55,071 bases of DNA from Candidatus Pacearchaeota archaeon (GTDB lineage: Archaea; Nanobdellota; Nanobdellia; Pacearchaeales; GW2011-AR1), in NCBI GenBank assembly GCA_016176815.1, contig JACOWL010000009.1:1-55071 (forward strand). The letters are read 5' to 3'. Positions 1-7,307 of the stretch are shown one piece after another; the stretch's first letter is position 1, and each line of letters starts with the position of its first letter. Under the pieces are notes generated by a model. That model searched no databases. It had not been told where the DNA came from and saw only the letters and a list, made by a program, of their open reading frames with translations. The position numbers and the translations under genes were made by a program.

Positions 1-153
1 GCTTAATATTCCCCTGCATATTTCTATGCCATTTTTAAAACCACAGGACAAATCTCAGGATTCCAAACAAACCCAGAATTATTCTAAGACGGATTAAAAT
101 TATTTCTTAGGGAAATTCAAATTAAATTAAGATTGTTATAAGCGAGCCAAACC

Positions 154-852
154 TTACTCGCGCCTAACGGCGCGTACCCCGAGATAAGAATACGTGATAG
201 ACGGATTCCACTTGCAGTTAAAGGAAGCCTCAGAGTAGCCAACACAGAACCACGCGACTGAACGATTGTTGTTTCCTGGATACCGATAATGTAAAATTCC
301 AGAGCTAACATTTTTATTTGGAAGTCCTTGACTCGTAATATTTTTACCTTTAACAAAATCATCTAAACTAATTCCAGGAGTTTTATCTTGCATTAAACAT
401 TCTTCTAATCTTTCTTCTTTATTTTCATTTTCAGTTAAAATATATAATCCATCATCTCTTTTTTTGAAATTTGCATCAAGCCATTCTCCTTTATCAGAAT
501 AACCTCCAAATTCTGTAATGTTTCGGTAAAGTTTTCTGTCATTTTCTTTAGAATATTTTAGCAATTCAATAAATTCCGGAATTGTAGGCATTCTCTCTCC
601 ATTTTCCTGAAGCTTTTTATGAGAAATAAACCAATCCTCTCCCAAAAATTTTCTTTCTCTTGAAAAATAAAGATTAATTGATGGGACATAAATAAAATCA
701 GAATTATTTTTATTTGATGTTTTATTTTCTAAATTTTCTTTGAAATCAGAATTATTTTTATTTGATGTTTTATTTTCTAAATTTTCTTTGAATTGATAAG
801 AAATTTCCAACCATTTCAAAACTTCATTAGCTACTCCAATTATTGTTTTCAT
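154..852 (-). CDS. Hypothetical protein with formylglycine-enzyme/lectin-like C-terminus
   Basis: A 232-residue protein read from ATG at 852 to a stop at 154. The N-terminal half is charged and carries an in-frame tandem duplication of a 16-residue unit beginning FKENLENK (about residues 21-52). The C-terminal half has aromatic and glycine-rich stretches (HYRYPGNN, SVAWFCVGY) and ends in LGVRAVRRE. That ending resembles the last strand of sulfatase-modifying-factor/C-type-lectin-like domains, a resemblance recalled from memory rather than searched. No signal peptide or membrane segment is seen. Function is unknown. It stands alone and points away from the genes that follow. Bases 1-153, downstream of its stop, hold nothing I can identify. 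Confidence 0.6.
   Translation of the reverse strand: MKTIIGVANEVLKWLEISYQFKENLENKTSNKNNSDFKENLENKTSNKNNSDFIYVPSINLYFSRERKFLGEDWFISHKKLQENGERMPTIPEFIELLKYSKENDRKLYRNITEFGGYSDKGEWLDANFKKRDDGLYILTENENKEERLEECLMQDKTPGISLDDFVKGKNITSQGLPNKNVSSGILHYRYPGNNNRSVAWFCVGYSEASFNCKWNPSITYSYLGVRAVRRE
695..790. repeat. Tandem 48-bp direct repeat inside the first gene
   Basis: Two identical 48-bp units, 695-742 and 743-790, lie head to tail. They keep the reading frame and add 16 residues. Identity of the copies points to a recent duplication or slippage. Confidence 0.9.
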
Positions 853-969
853 AATAAGTATAGAGAAACATGATTTATAAATTTTATTGTTGTATTAATT
901 TTATAAAAGTAACACAAGTTAAAGGAATAAAAACCCTAAATTTAATAACTCTTTATTATTTTATTTCAT

Positions 970-1191
970 ATGGAAATATCAGAGAAAAATAAACAAAAAA
1001 TTTCAGAGCAGATATTAGCGCATCTTTTTGCAAGAGATGAAGAATTTGTAAAACAGCTTCTGATTAATCTAAAAGAAAAAGGGCTTGTGATAGATATTAA
1101 TAAAAATTCAAAAGGAACTCCCTATCTTAAAAGAATAAGATGGAAGTTGAGTGATAAAGCTTACAGCGCGTATAAATCAAACCAAATTTAA
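970..1191 (+). CDS. Small charged hypothetical protein
   Basis: A 73-residue lysine-rich protein starting MEISEKNKQK. The central part (FVKQLLINLKEKGLVIDI, then KGTPYLKRIRWKLSDKAY) reads like helix, helix, beta hairpin, so a small winged-helix fold is possible; this is inference from the pattern only. There is no membrane segment and no cysteine. The 118 bp between it and the divergent gene ending at 852 are very AT-rich and would hold both promoters. Function unknown. Confidence 0.45.
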   Translation: MEISEKNKQKISEQILAHLFARDEEFVKQLLINLKEKGLVIDINKNSKGTPYLKRIRWKLSDKAYSAYKSNQI

Positions 1192-1290
1192 TTTTTACCG
1201 AAGATTTCCTCCATAAAAGAGAAAATACATAAAAGATTAATTATAATGAATCATCTTAAAGTTTTTATACTAAAAGATTTTACTTTTTGA

Positions 1291-1938
1291 ATGGATTATA
1301 TAAAAGAGGCATTTAATAAAGTAAAACAAGACATAGATTTTTTAAAAGACGAATTAAATAATTTAAAAAAAGAATTAAAAGAAAATAGAGAATTGATGAT
1401 TAAAATTTGTGAAAATGTCCAGGAAATGTTTAGCCAATTAAACCAGACACATACGCAGTTAAGTCCAGCGCATAGAGAGAATATTCCAGCAGATAATTCT
1501 TTTTTTGAGCATTCTAACACAGGAAATTTAAGAATTTCCACTGGAAATGAAGGGGTTCCAGCAGACAGACAGACAAACCAGCAGACAGACAGACAAACAA
1601 AAAACAGCATAGAAAACGCCGTGGAAATGTATAAGTCTCTTGATAATTTAAAAAAAGAGATTTATACAAAATTTAAAAAACTTACAGAACAGGAATGGCT
1701 GGTTTTTTCAACAATATACCAATTTGATGAGGAAAATGGTTATTCAGATTATCGGATTCTGGCTGAAAAATTAAACCTTACAGAAAGTTCTATACGAGAC
1801 TATGTTTCAAGATTAATAAACAAGGGGATTCCCATAGATAAAACAAAGCTGAATAATAAGAACATAAGATTGAACATTTCTCAATCTCTTAAGCAAATAG
1901 CTTCTTTATCTAATTTACTTTATTTAAGAGATCTTTAG
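1291..1938 (+). CDS. Coiled-coil plus winged-HTH protein
   Basis: A 215-residue protein. Residues about 1-50 form a heptad-rich coiled coil (FNKVKQDIDFLKDELNNLKK). Residues 60-110 are a Ser/Thr/Gln/Asn-rich linker with a short repeat DRQTNQQTDRQT. From about residue 128 comes a winged-HTH domain (TEQEWLVFSTIYQF, then YRILAEKLNLTESSIRDY as the recognition region, then a LINKGIPI wing). The same plan, N-terminal coiled coil, Gln/Thr-rich linker and C-terminal HTH, is seen in the opposite-strand gene ending at 2271. From memory this plan is common in DPANN accessory regions and plasmid-like elements. A DNA-binding role in regulation or partition is likely; the target is unknown. Confidence 0.65.
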   Translation: MDYIKEAFNKVKQDIDFLKDELNNLKKELKENRELMIKICENVQEMFSQLNQTHTQLSPAHRENIPADNSFFEHSNTGNLRISTGNEGVPADRQTNQQTDRQTKNSIENAVEMYKSLDNLKKEIYTKFKKLTEQEWLVFSTIYQFDEENGYSDYRILAEKLNLTESSIRDYVSRLINKGIPIDKTKLNNKNIRLNISQSLKQIASLSNLLYLRDL

Positions 1939-2270
1939 AATAAATTGTAGTGCTTAAGAACAGTTTAAGTTTTATCGTCGAGAAAATCTTTTGTTTGTAG
2001 TGTATATCTATTAAAATTTAAACTCTCTAATTAAGACTTAGTTATGTCTTTTTAATTCTCTTGAAATTTAGTTCTTTCTAATATGTTCGTCCAACCGAAC
2101 AACTATTTTTAACTCTCTCTTTTCGACTTTGAAGAGCTATTAATTTTTAATTATTTAATAATCCCTACTTTTTACATTTATTTTCTTAATTTTTCGTTGT
2201 TTTTAACTCTCACTTTTTGAATTTTGAGGCATTTTTTAGCCAAGTTTTTGGTTAATTTAAGTGAAATTCT
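1939..2270. other. Gene-free AT-rich gap with one hairpin
   Basis: This 332-bp gap separates two convergent HTH genes. It contains a perfect inverted repeat, TGTTCG-TCCAAC-CGAACA (2084-2101), and two imperfect copies of a TTTTTAACTCTC box followed by a T-rich stretch (near 2107 and 2200). No reading frame is convincing. T-runs on both strands would serve as terminators for the two genes. Confidence 0.5.
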
Positions 2271-2861
2271 TTAATTTTCTTCTTTTTTAATCCTCACTTT
2301 TGTCTTTTTTAACAATTTTTCGCGTATTTTTTCAGGAATAAACACTCTTTTTTTGCCGTTTCTTTCCACTACTTCTTCTATTAATCCTTCACTTTTAGAT
2401 TTTATATTATTTATTTGGCCCCTTATTGTTGATCTTTCTTTCCCTAAATCATCATAACTTAATTTCATTTCTGAATTTAACAAAACCCAAATGATTGCTC
2501 TTTCAGTTATAGAAAATTGGTCTAAATTCGGTGTTTGAACAGCTGTTTGAACAGCTGTTTGAACAGCATAAACAGCTGTTTGTTTATTCAACAGCTGTTT
2601 AGGTGTTTTAAAATTTGATTTTGGCTTTAATTCAGTTACTATAGAAAGCACATTTTTTAGATTTTCAATTTCATCATTTACCGACGATAAAAACTCTTTT
2701 AATTCTTTAATCTCTTCATCTTGTTTATTTTCTTTGGAATTAAGATGTTTTATCCATTCTCCAACAGAAGAAATATCTTTTTTAACAGCATCAAATCCTT
2801 TTTTTGTTTCTTCTTTGAGCTGTTCAACATCTTTTTTTCTAAAAAACCAGCATAATTTTTT
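2271..2861 (-). pseudogene. Coiled-coil plus HTH protein lacking a usable start
   Basis: The first standard in-frame start is GTG at 2651, giving a 126-residue product. Coding character continues upstream in the same frame to a stop at 2862-2864, including a coiled-coil stretch (DVEQLKEETKKGFDAVKKDI) that matches the plan of the gene at 1291. No ATG, GTG or TTG lies in that 210-bp extension. An ATG at 2853 sits one base out of frame just before a T6/A7 run, so a one-base frameshift near 2840-2850 has probably cut the start from the gene. The linker holds tandem AVQT repeats encoded by AACAGCTGTT palindromes. The C-terminal part (ITERAIIWVLLNSEMKLSYDDLG) is the HTH. A shorter functional product from GTG cannot be excluded. 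Confidence 0.55.
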
Positions 2862-3020
2862 TCAAATTTTTAATCTCAAAAGCACCTCAAAAAAGGTATT
2901 TTTTAATGAAAAACACCTACAAACAGCTGTTTAAAACACCCGCAAACAGCCGTTTGTTTTTTTCAACAACATAAGGTTTGCTCTTTTTATCGACGGAAAT
3001 TCTGGTTAAACAGCCGTTTA
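2538..3020. repeat. Cluster of AACAGCTGTT palindromes
   Basis: The 10-bp palindrome AACAGCTGTT occurs at 2538-2547, 2550-2559, 2571-2580, 2590-2599 and 2922-2931, with a half copy at 2562-2567. A variant, AAACAGCCGTTT, occurs at 2944-2955 and 3008-3019; the last is flanked to give GTTAAACAGCCGTTTAAC, close to an 18-bp palindrome. Four copies encode the AVQT repeats of the HTH gene and the others lie upstream of it. The layout would suit binding sites for that HTH protein or iterons, which is inference. Confidence 0.7.
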
Positions 3021-3151
3021 ACTGACGATTAATGCTTTCATGATAATAACTAAGCTAACCTAAGTGCACAACTTCCGGAAAAAAGAAAATTATTCAAAAA
3101 AATTTACCGGGAAAATATATAAATAGCTAACCTGTTGTTTAATTATAAGGC

Positions 3152-3388
3152 ATGGTTAATTTTAAAAGAGAATTCAGAAAACAAATTAGATTGGCTTTAG
3201 CCGCAGCCGTAGGATTCATTATCGCATTTGCCTGAAAAGATTTTGTCCTTAAATTAACCGGAGATGCTTTGTCAAAATTTTTAGAATTAAATCCCATAAC
3301 TTCTGCTCTTGCGATTGCAATAGTTATTACCCTTATCGGAGTTTTAATAATTTTAATGAGCTCTAGAGTCTTGAAAGAACTTAGTTAA
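3152..3388 (+). pseudogene. DUF5654-like small membrane protein with in-frame TGA
   Basis: From ATG at 3152 the frame reads MVNFKREFRKQIRLALAA, continues to FIIAFA, meets TGA at codon 28 (3233-3235), and continues in the same frame as KDFVLKL to TAA at 3386-3388. The full frame would be 78 residues with two hydrophobic segments. From memory, DUF5654 proteins carry a conserved ALAWND motif at this place, so TGA has replaced the expected TGG tryptophan codon. A single G-to-A change explains it. Many TGG codons elsewhere in the window and the absence of other sense-TGA codons speak against a changed genetic code. It sits between two copies of the 19-bp repeat. Confidence 0.6.
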
Positions 3389-3456
3389 CCTAAGTGCATT
3401 AAAAACTTGTTTTTAAGAATATAAATAATTAAAAAGAAATAGAATTTTAACTGATA

Positions 3457-3729
3457 ATGGCAATGAAAAGATTAGTAGATTATATTTTAGGGGGTGGAAT
3501 CAAAGGCAAAGTATTTGTTGCGCGCAAAAAACCAGAAAATCTACTTTATCGTGTTGAGAATCTTTCAAAGGATAAATTGTATGTAACGGAATATAATGAA
3601 GGCCAATTTAAGCAAACTAAATATAATTTAATCAAACATTTAATGGATATTGAGGGAGATTTTAATCAAAAAGTTTTTATCAAAGAAAATATGGATGAGC
3701 ATTCATTTGTTTCAAAATATGAATCTTAA
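3457..3729 (+). CDS. Small hypothetical protein
   Basis: A 90-residue soluble protein starting MAMKRLVDYILGGGIKGK. It has alternating hydrophobic strands (KVFVARK, LLYRVENL, KLYVTEY) and an acidic C-terminus (MDEHSFVSKYES). I do not recognise the family. It lies between the second and third copies of the 19-bp repeat, like the DUF5654-like gene before it, and precedes the serine recombinase in the same direction. Confidence 0.5.
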   Translation: MAMKRLVDYILGGGIKGKVFVARKKPENLLYRVENLSKDKLYVTEYNEGQFKQTKYNLIKHLMDIEGDFNQKVFIKENMDEHSFVSKYES

Positions 3730-3811
3730 AAAATTAACTTAGCTAACCTAAGTGCATAAAATTCTTTAAAAATTTCTAAAAATCCATATATTTATTCATT
3801 TTAACATAAGA

Positions 3812-3902
3812 TTTATATACTAAGGGCACGTTAAAATAACGTGCACCGCGTTGTCAATACCCTAAGTTTACGACGAAACATGCACTAAGGATATAAAGTG
3901 CA
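3812..3902 (+). promoter_or_regulatory. Promoter with two inverted repeats ahead of the recombinase
   Basis: A TATA-like TTTATATA (3812-3819) is followed by a perfect inverted repeat, GCACGTTA-AAA-TAACGTGC (3826-3844), and then by TGCACT (3881-3886) paired with AGTGCA (3897-3902). The second pair shares the GTGCA core with the nearby 19-bp repeats. The first palindrome, just downstream of the TATA box, is well placed for a repressor. The second, just before the start at 3920, could be an operator or a recombinase-binding site. Confidence 0.55.
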
Positions 3903-3919
3903 CAGATAAAAAAAAGAAA

Positions 3920-4675
3920 ATGATTATTAATAAACCTCTATCGGCAATTTACATTCGCGTCTCAACAGAAGACCAGGTAAAACACGGGATTTCTTTGCAA
4001 GCTCAGGAAGACTCACTAAAAAATTATGCTAAGGCCCTGGGATATGAAATTTTTAAAATTTATAGAGATGAAGGCAAGTCTGCAAAAGACATTGCGCACA
4101 GGCCGGAAATGGTCCAAATGCTGGCAGATGCAGAAGCCAAAAAATTCCAGGCAATTTTTATATATAAACTTGACAGATTTTCCAGAAGCTTAATGGATTT
4201 AATCAGCACAATTGAAAAACTTAAGGAATGGGGAATTGATTTTGTAAGCATGCAGGATAAAATAGAAACCACAAGCGCGTCAGGAAAATTAATGTTCCAC
4301 ATTATAAGCGCCTTTGCAGAATTTGAAAGAAATGTTACAAGTGAAAGAACAAAATTTACAATGAAAGCCAAATTTCAAAACGGGGGACTGGTAACCCGGG
4401 CTCCGCTTGGCTATAAAATTATAAATAAAGAACTATTCCCTGCTGAGAACTCTTATATTGTCCAGGAAATTTATCAAAATTATTTAAATTCAGATATTTC
4501 ATTAACTCAATTAGCTAAAAAATATAATTTAAGTGTGAATGGACTGAAAAAAGTCTTGGTAAATAAAACATATCTTGGCAAGCTAAAATTTGCAGGAGAA
4601 ATTATTCAAGGCAAGCACAATTCATTAATCTCACAGGAACTTTTTAATAAAGTTCAGGATAAATTAAAAAAATAA
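3920..4675 (+). CDS. Short serine recombinase
   Basis: A site-specific DNA recombinase of the resolvase/invertase superfamily, 251 residues. The catalytic domain has the nucleophile Ser15 in YIRVSTEDQ, the LDRFSR motif with arginines near 86 and 89, and the SERT motif near 141-144. A Recombinase (PF07508-type) DNA-binding domain follows at about 160-250 (APLGYKI, then SVNGLKKVL, then ELFNKVQDKL). Large serine recombinases usually run about 450-600 residues with a zinc ribbon and coiled coil, and both are absent here. It probably moved or once moved the surrounding element; the related repeat families close by are candidate target sites. Start chosen at the ATG following the palindromic promoter. 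Confidence 0.88.
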   Translation: MIINKPLSAIYIRVSTEDQVKHGISLQAQEDSLKNYAKALGYEIFKIYRDEGKSAKDIAHRPEMVQMLADAEAKKFQAIFIYKLDRFSRSLMDLISTIEKLKEWGIDFVSMQDKIETTSASGKLMFHIISAFAEFERNVTSERTKFTMKAKFQNGGLVTRAPLGYKIINKELFPAENSYIVQEIYQNYLNSDISLTQLAKKYNLSVNGLKKVLVNKTYLGKLKFAGEIIQGKHNSLISQELFNKVQDKLKK

Positions 4676-4695
4676 AAAATTCAGCAAGATTTAAA

Positions 4696-4845
4696 ATGAA
4701 CCTCAAAGTAACAATTTTTTCAATAATTGCATTAGGATTTTTAGCCTTGACTTTTTTAGTTAACTGGATGTTTATAATCGGCGCAGTTATTTTAATGATT
4801 TTAAACCAGAGGGAGTTGTTGAAACCAAATAAAAAAATTAAATAA
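4696..4845 (+). CDS. Small two-helix membrane protein
   Basis: A 49-residue frame running from ATG 4696 to TAA 4845. Two hydrophobic stretches (VTIFSIIALGFLALTFLV, then MFIIGAVILMIL) are followed by a basic tail (LLKPNKKIK), giving a plausible two-helix inner-membrane protein with a cytoplasmic end. It fits exactly between recombinase and HAD genes on the same strand. Family unknown. Its short length makes the call uncertain. Confidence 0.45.
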   Translation: MNLKVTIFSIIALGFLALTFLVNWMFIIGAVILMILNQRELLKPNKKIK

Positions 4846-4875
4846 ATATTTAAAAGAGATTGTATGATTCTTTAG

Positions 4876-5523
4876 ATGAAAAAATGGCAAATCAGAGCAA
4901 TTCTGCTTGATGTTGGCGGAGTTCTTGCTTTAGGCGGAAATTCTAAATGGAAAAAAGGAAAATTTATTCCATCCGGAGTCCATTTAAACATGGCTAAAAA
5001 ATTAAAGGTTTCCATTGATCAGTATCTTGATTCAATTGATACTGCTTATGTTTATGCGATTACAGGGAAACTTTCCCCAAAAAAAGTTCTTGAAATTCTT
5101 TCACAAAATTTTGGAATTTCTTCAAAAAAATTAAAAAAATTTTATTTAGATTCATATAAAAAAAATTTCAAACAAAATAAAAAGCTTTTCAATAAATTAT
5201 TTGAACTAAAAAAACAAGGCTATAAAATTGCAGTTTTATCTGACCAATGGTTTTTGTCCAAGGAAGCATTAATGCCTGAAAAACTTTATAAAAACTTTGA
5301 TGAGCTTATCGTTTCATGCGACGTCGGAGTTAGAAAGCCAAATCAAAAAATTTACCAATTGGCTGTTAAAAAATTAAATCTCTCTTCTAAAGAAATTTTA
5401 TTTATTGATAATCAGAAATGGAATCTTGAACCGGCTAAAAAATTTGGGATAAATGTAATTTTATTTAAGAGCAATAAGCAATTATTTAAAGAAAAAATTT
5501 GGAGAAATTTATTTAAAAAATGA
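4876..5523 (+). CDS. HAD-superfamily hydrolase
   Basis: A 215-residue haloacid-dehalogenase-like hydrolase of the small helical-cap type. Motif I is LLDVGGVL near residue 10, with the second Asp of DxD replaced by Gly, as in some HAD-IA members. Motif II is VLSDQ near 128, motif III the lysine of RKPNQKIY near 158, and motif IV FIDNQKWN near 177. With a Gly in place of the general acid/base, phosphatase activity may be weak or the chemistry different. Substrate unknown. Its stop overlaps the start of the next gene by 4 bp, so the two are probably co-transcribed. Confidence 0.75.
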   Translation: MKKWQIRAILLDVGGVLALGGNSKWKKGKFIPSGVHLNMAKKLKVSIDQYLDSIDTAYVYAITGKLSPKKVLEILSQNFGISSKKLKKFYLDSYKKNFKQNKKLFNKLFELKKQGYKIAVLSDQWFLSKEALMPEKLYKNFDELIVSCDVGVRKPNQKIYQLAVKKLNLSSKEILFIDNQKWNLEPAKKFGINVILFKSNKQLFKEKIWRNLFKK

Positions 5524-5924
5524 TTTGCCCGCATTGTAAAAAAGAGATTAAACTTGAAAGAGGAGAAAAACAAAAATTAGGAATGATTAAGCGGGCTTCA
5601 AAAGGAAACCATGTTTCAAGAGTTCCATTTGGATATAAATGGGATTATGAAAATAAAAAAATTATTCCGGCTCAAAATTATCAGGAAGTTGAAGAAATTT
5701 TTAATGAATTTTTGCAGGAAGATATGAAATTAACGGCTCTTGCAAAAAAGCGAACTTTTTCTGTAAATGGCTTGAAAAAAATCCTGAAAAATTTTGCGTA
5801 TGTCGGCAAAGTAAAATTTGACGGACAAATTCACAACGGAAATCACAAGCCGATTATTTCGTCAATTTTATTCAATAAAGTTCAGGACAAATTGGAAAGG
5901 TTGAAAAGGAAAAAAAATTATTAA
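5520..5924 (+). CDS. Stand-alone recombinase DNA-binding domain with CPHC knuckle
   Basis: A 134-residue protein. It begins MICPHCKKEIK, a single CxxC pair, and then follows the C-terminal half of the nearby serine recombinase almost block for block: RVPFGYKW against RAPLGYKI, SVNGLKKIL against SVNGLKKVL, ILFNKVQDKLERL against ELFNKVQDKLKK. It has no catalytic domain. With only two cysteines a zinc site would need a dimer or other ligands. It could regulate the recombinase, compete for its sites, or be a decayed large serine recombinase whose N-terminal half was lost; its clean 4-bp overlap with the HAD gene favours a working gene. Confidence 0.7.
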   Translation: MICPHCKKEIKLERGEKQKLGMIKRASKGNHVSRVPFGYKWDYENKKIIPAQNYQEVEEIFNEFLQEDMKLTALAKKRTFSVNGLKKILKNFAYVGKVKFDGQIHNGNHKPIISSILFNKVQDKLERLKRKKNY

Positions 5925-5972
5925 TATTTTAAAGAAATTTTATATTTCTAAACATAGACTTAAATCCGCCCT

Positions 5973-6383
5973 TTACTTTTTTTCGTCGCCTTTAATTTGT
6001 AATTTTAAAGATTTATTTTCATTTCTAACTGCTTCAAGATCTGTGCTTAGAGTTTTGACATTTTCTTCAAGGTTTGCTTTTTGGGTCTTGCATCCTTCGT
6101 AATCTTTTAATTCATTTTCATATTGCTCTCTTTCAATTTCATATTGATTTGACAGCATTTGCCAAACTCTATTTTTAGTTCTTTCATCTAAAGAATCAAA
6201 AGGAATAGAAGTAGGAGTTGTATAAACATTTGATACTGCAAAATTTTTAGTTGCATTATCCAGCTCTCTTGATTTTTTTTCTACTGTTTCAATTTTAACA
6301 TAAGTTTCTTTAGTCTGTGAATAAGAATTTTCTGCGGCTAACACTGCTCCAAAAATTCCAACAGCGTAAAACAAATTTTTCAT
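5973..6383 (-). CDS. Exported coiled-coil hypothetical protein
   Basis: A 136-residue protein, taking ATG at 6383 rather than a TTG five codons upstream. It starts MKNLFYAVGIFGAVLAAENSY, a good signal peptide or N-terminal anchor, followed by a charged region and a coiled coil from about residue 85 (YENELKDYEG, then LEENVKTLSTDLEAVRNENK). One cysteine lies at DYEGCKTQ. A cell-surface or periplasm-like location is expected. Function unknown. It is convergent with the recombinase-domain gene and lies downstream of uS9. Confidence 0.55.
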   Translation of the reverse strand: MKNLFYAVGIFGAVLAAENSYSQTKETYVKIETVEKKSRELDNATKNFAVSNVYTTPTSIPFDSLDERTKNRVWQMLSNQYEIEREQYENELKDYEGCKTQKANLEENVKTLSTDLEAVRNENKSLKLQIKGDEKK

Positions 6384-6459
6384 AATGTTTTCAAGCAAAA
6401 AGGGTATTTAAATCTTTTGCTTGTTACTTTTTAAAAATTACTACAACATTAGAATAAAA

Positions 6460-6918
6460 TTATCTGTAAGAAGTTTGCCTCTTAGACCTGGCTTTTGAAT
6501 CGCCGGGTTTGTAAGCTTCTTTTTGTCTGACATCTGCAACAAGCAAATTTCTGTCATATTTCAAATAAGCTTCTTTTAATTCCTTAGGTTTTTCCTTGGA
6601 AAAATGTTTGGTTTCAGCTTTTGATTTTGTAAACTGAATAATTGCTCTCGCTAAAGCGAGCCTCGCAGCTTCAACCTGAGATTTTTCTCCGCCGCTTTTA
6701 ATTTTTATAGCAACGTCAAATTTCATATTGTCTTTGCCTAAAAGCTCTTCAGCAATTCTTATTGGTTCTTCAATTTTTAGTTTATCAAATAGCTGCAGAC
6801 TTTCGTAATTTTTATTATTTAAACTGACTTTTCCGGAGCCGTCTGTCAAAATTGCTCTTGCAACAGCAGTTTTTCTTTTTCCAGAGGTTATTATTTTATC
6901 GTTTGCCTTTTGCGTCAT
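6460..6918 (-). CDS. rps9: Ribosomal protein uS9
   Basis: Small-subunit protein uS9, 152 residues, with the family's N-terminal TSGKRKTAVARA block, the central ARLALARAI helix and a C-terminal basic tail (DSKARSKRQTSYR) that reaches the P site. It is a little longer than the usual archaeal protein of about 135 because of a short N-terminal leader. Start ATG 6918 overlaps the uL13 stop by 4 bp. Last gene of an eL18-uL13-uS9 operon. Confidence 0.95.
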   Translation of the reverse strand: MTQKANDKIITSGKRKTAVARAILTDGSGKVSLNNKNYESLQLFDKLKIEEPIRIAEELLGKDNMKFDVAIKIKSGGEKSQVEAARLALARAIIQFTKSKAETKHFSKEKPKELKEAYLKYDRNLLVADVRQKEAYKPGDSKARSKRQTSYR

Positions 6919-7307
6919 TTTATGAATTCCTTTATTTTATTGGTTTTTATTTTGTTTTCTTTTTTTAATAAGATTAATTTTTTTTCTTCAAATTCTTTTG
7001 GAATTTTATCGTAGCATCTAATTCTTTTCCAGGCTTCACGGCCTCTGCCTTCCCGATAATTTGGCAGCATGCCCCTTATAGTTCTTTTTACAATTTTTTC
7101 AGTTTTACGGGGGTGTTTTGGACCTTTTTGGCTGCTTCCAAATCTTGATCTTTTTTCTAAAAATTCTTTTTCAATCCTCTTTCTATTTCCAGTAATAAGT
7201 ATATCAGAACAATTTACAATTGCAATTTCTTCGCCTTTTAAAGATTCTTTAGCGGCGTAACTTGCCAACCTTCCCAAAACCATTCCGGAGCCGTCAATTA
7301 TTTTCAT
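6915..7307 (-). CDS. rpl13: Ribosomal protein uL13
   Basis: Large-subunit protein uL13, 130 residues. The N-terminus (IIDGSGMVLGRLASYAAK), the central KRTIRGMLP motif and the following GREAWKRIRCYD block are typical of the archaeal form. It overlaps eL18 upstream and uS9 downstream by 4 bp each, so the three are translationally coupled. Confidence 0.95.
   Translation of the reverse strand: MKIIDGSGMVLGRLASYAAKESLKGEEIAIVNCSDILITGNRKRIEKEFLEKRSRFGSSQKGPKHPRKTEKIVKRTIRGMLPNYREGRGREAWKRIRCYDKIPKEFEEKKLILLKKENKIKTNKIKEFIK

Larger units (their letters stand above)
3050..3756. repeat. 19-bp repeat before and after two small genes
   Basis: Near-identical 19-bp copies lie at 3050-3068 (CTAAGCTAACCTAAGTGCA), 3380-3398 (CTTAGTTAACCTAAGTGCA) and 3738-3756 (CTTAGCTAACCTAAGTGCA). 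A short partial copy (TAGCTAACCT) is at 3124-3133. The copies bracket two small genes, one per interval, at spacings of 330 and 358 bp. The second copy overlaps the stop codon of the first gene. A related pair, TGCACT and AGTGCA, lies at 3881-3902 just before the serine recombinase. They may be recombination sites or promoter-linked operators. Confidence 0.75.

Noticed and set aside
117..362. Minus-strand frame overlapping the first gene
   Set aside because: It lies out of frame within the better supported 154-852 gene and shows no family features.
2538..3020. CRISPR-like array of AACAGCTGTT repeats
   Set aside because: Unit is only 10 bp, spacing irregular (2 to over 300 bp), partly coding; no cas genes in the window.
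3233..3235. TGA read as tryptophan (altered genetic code)
   Set aside because: No other gene in the window needs TGA as sense codon, TGG is used throughout, and several genes end in TGA. A point nonsense change is simpler.
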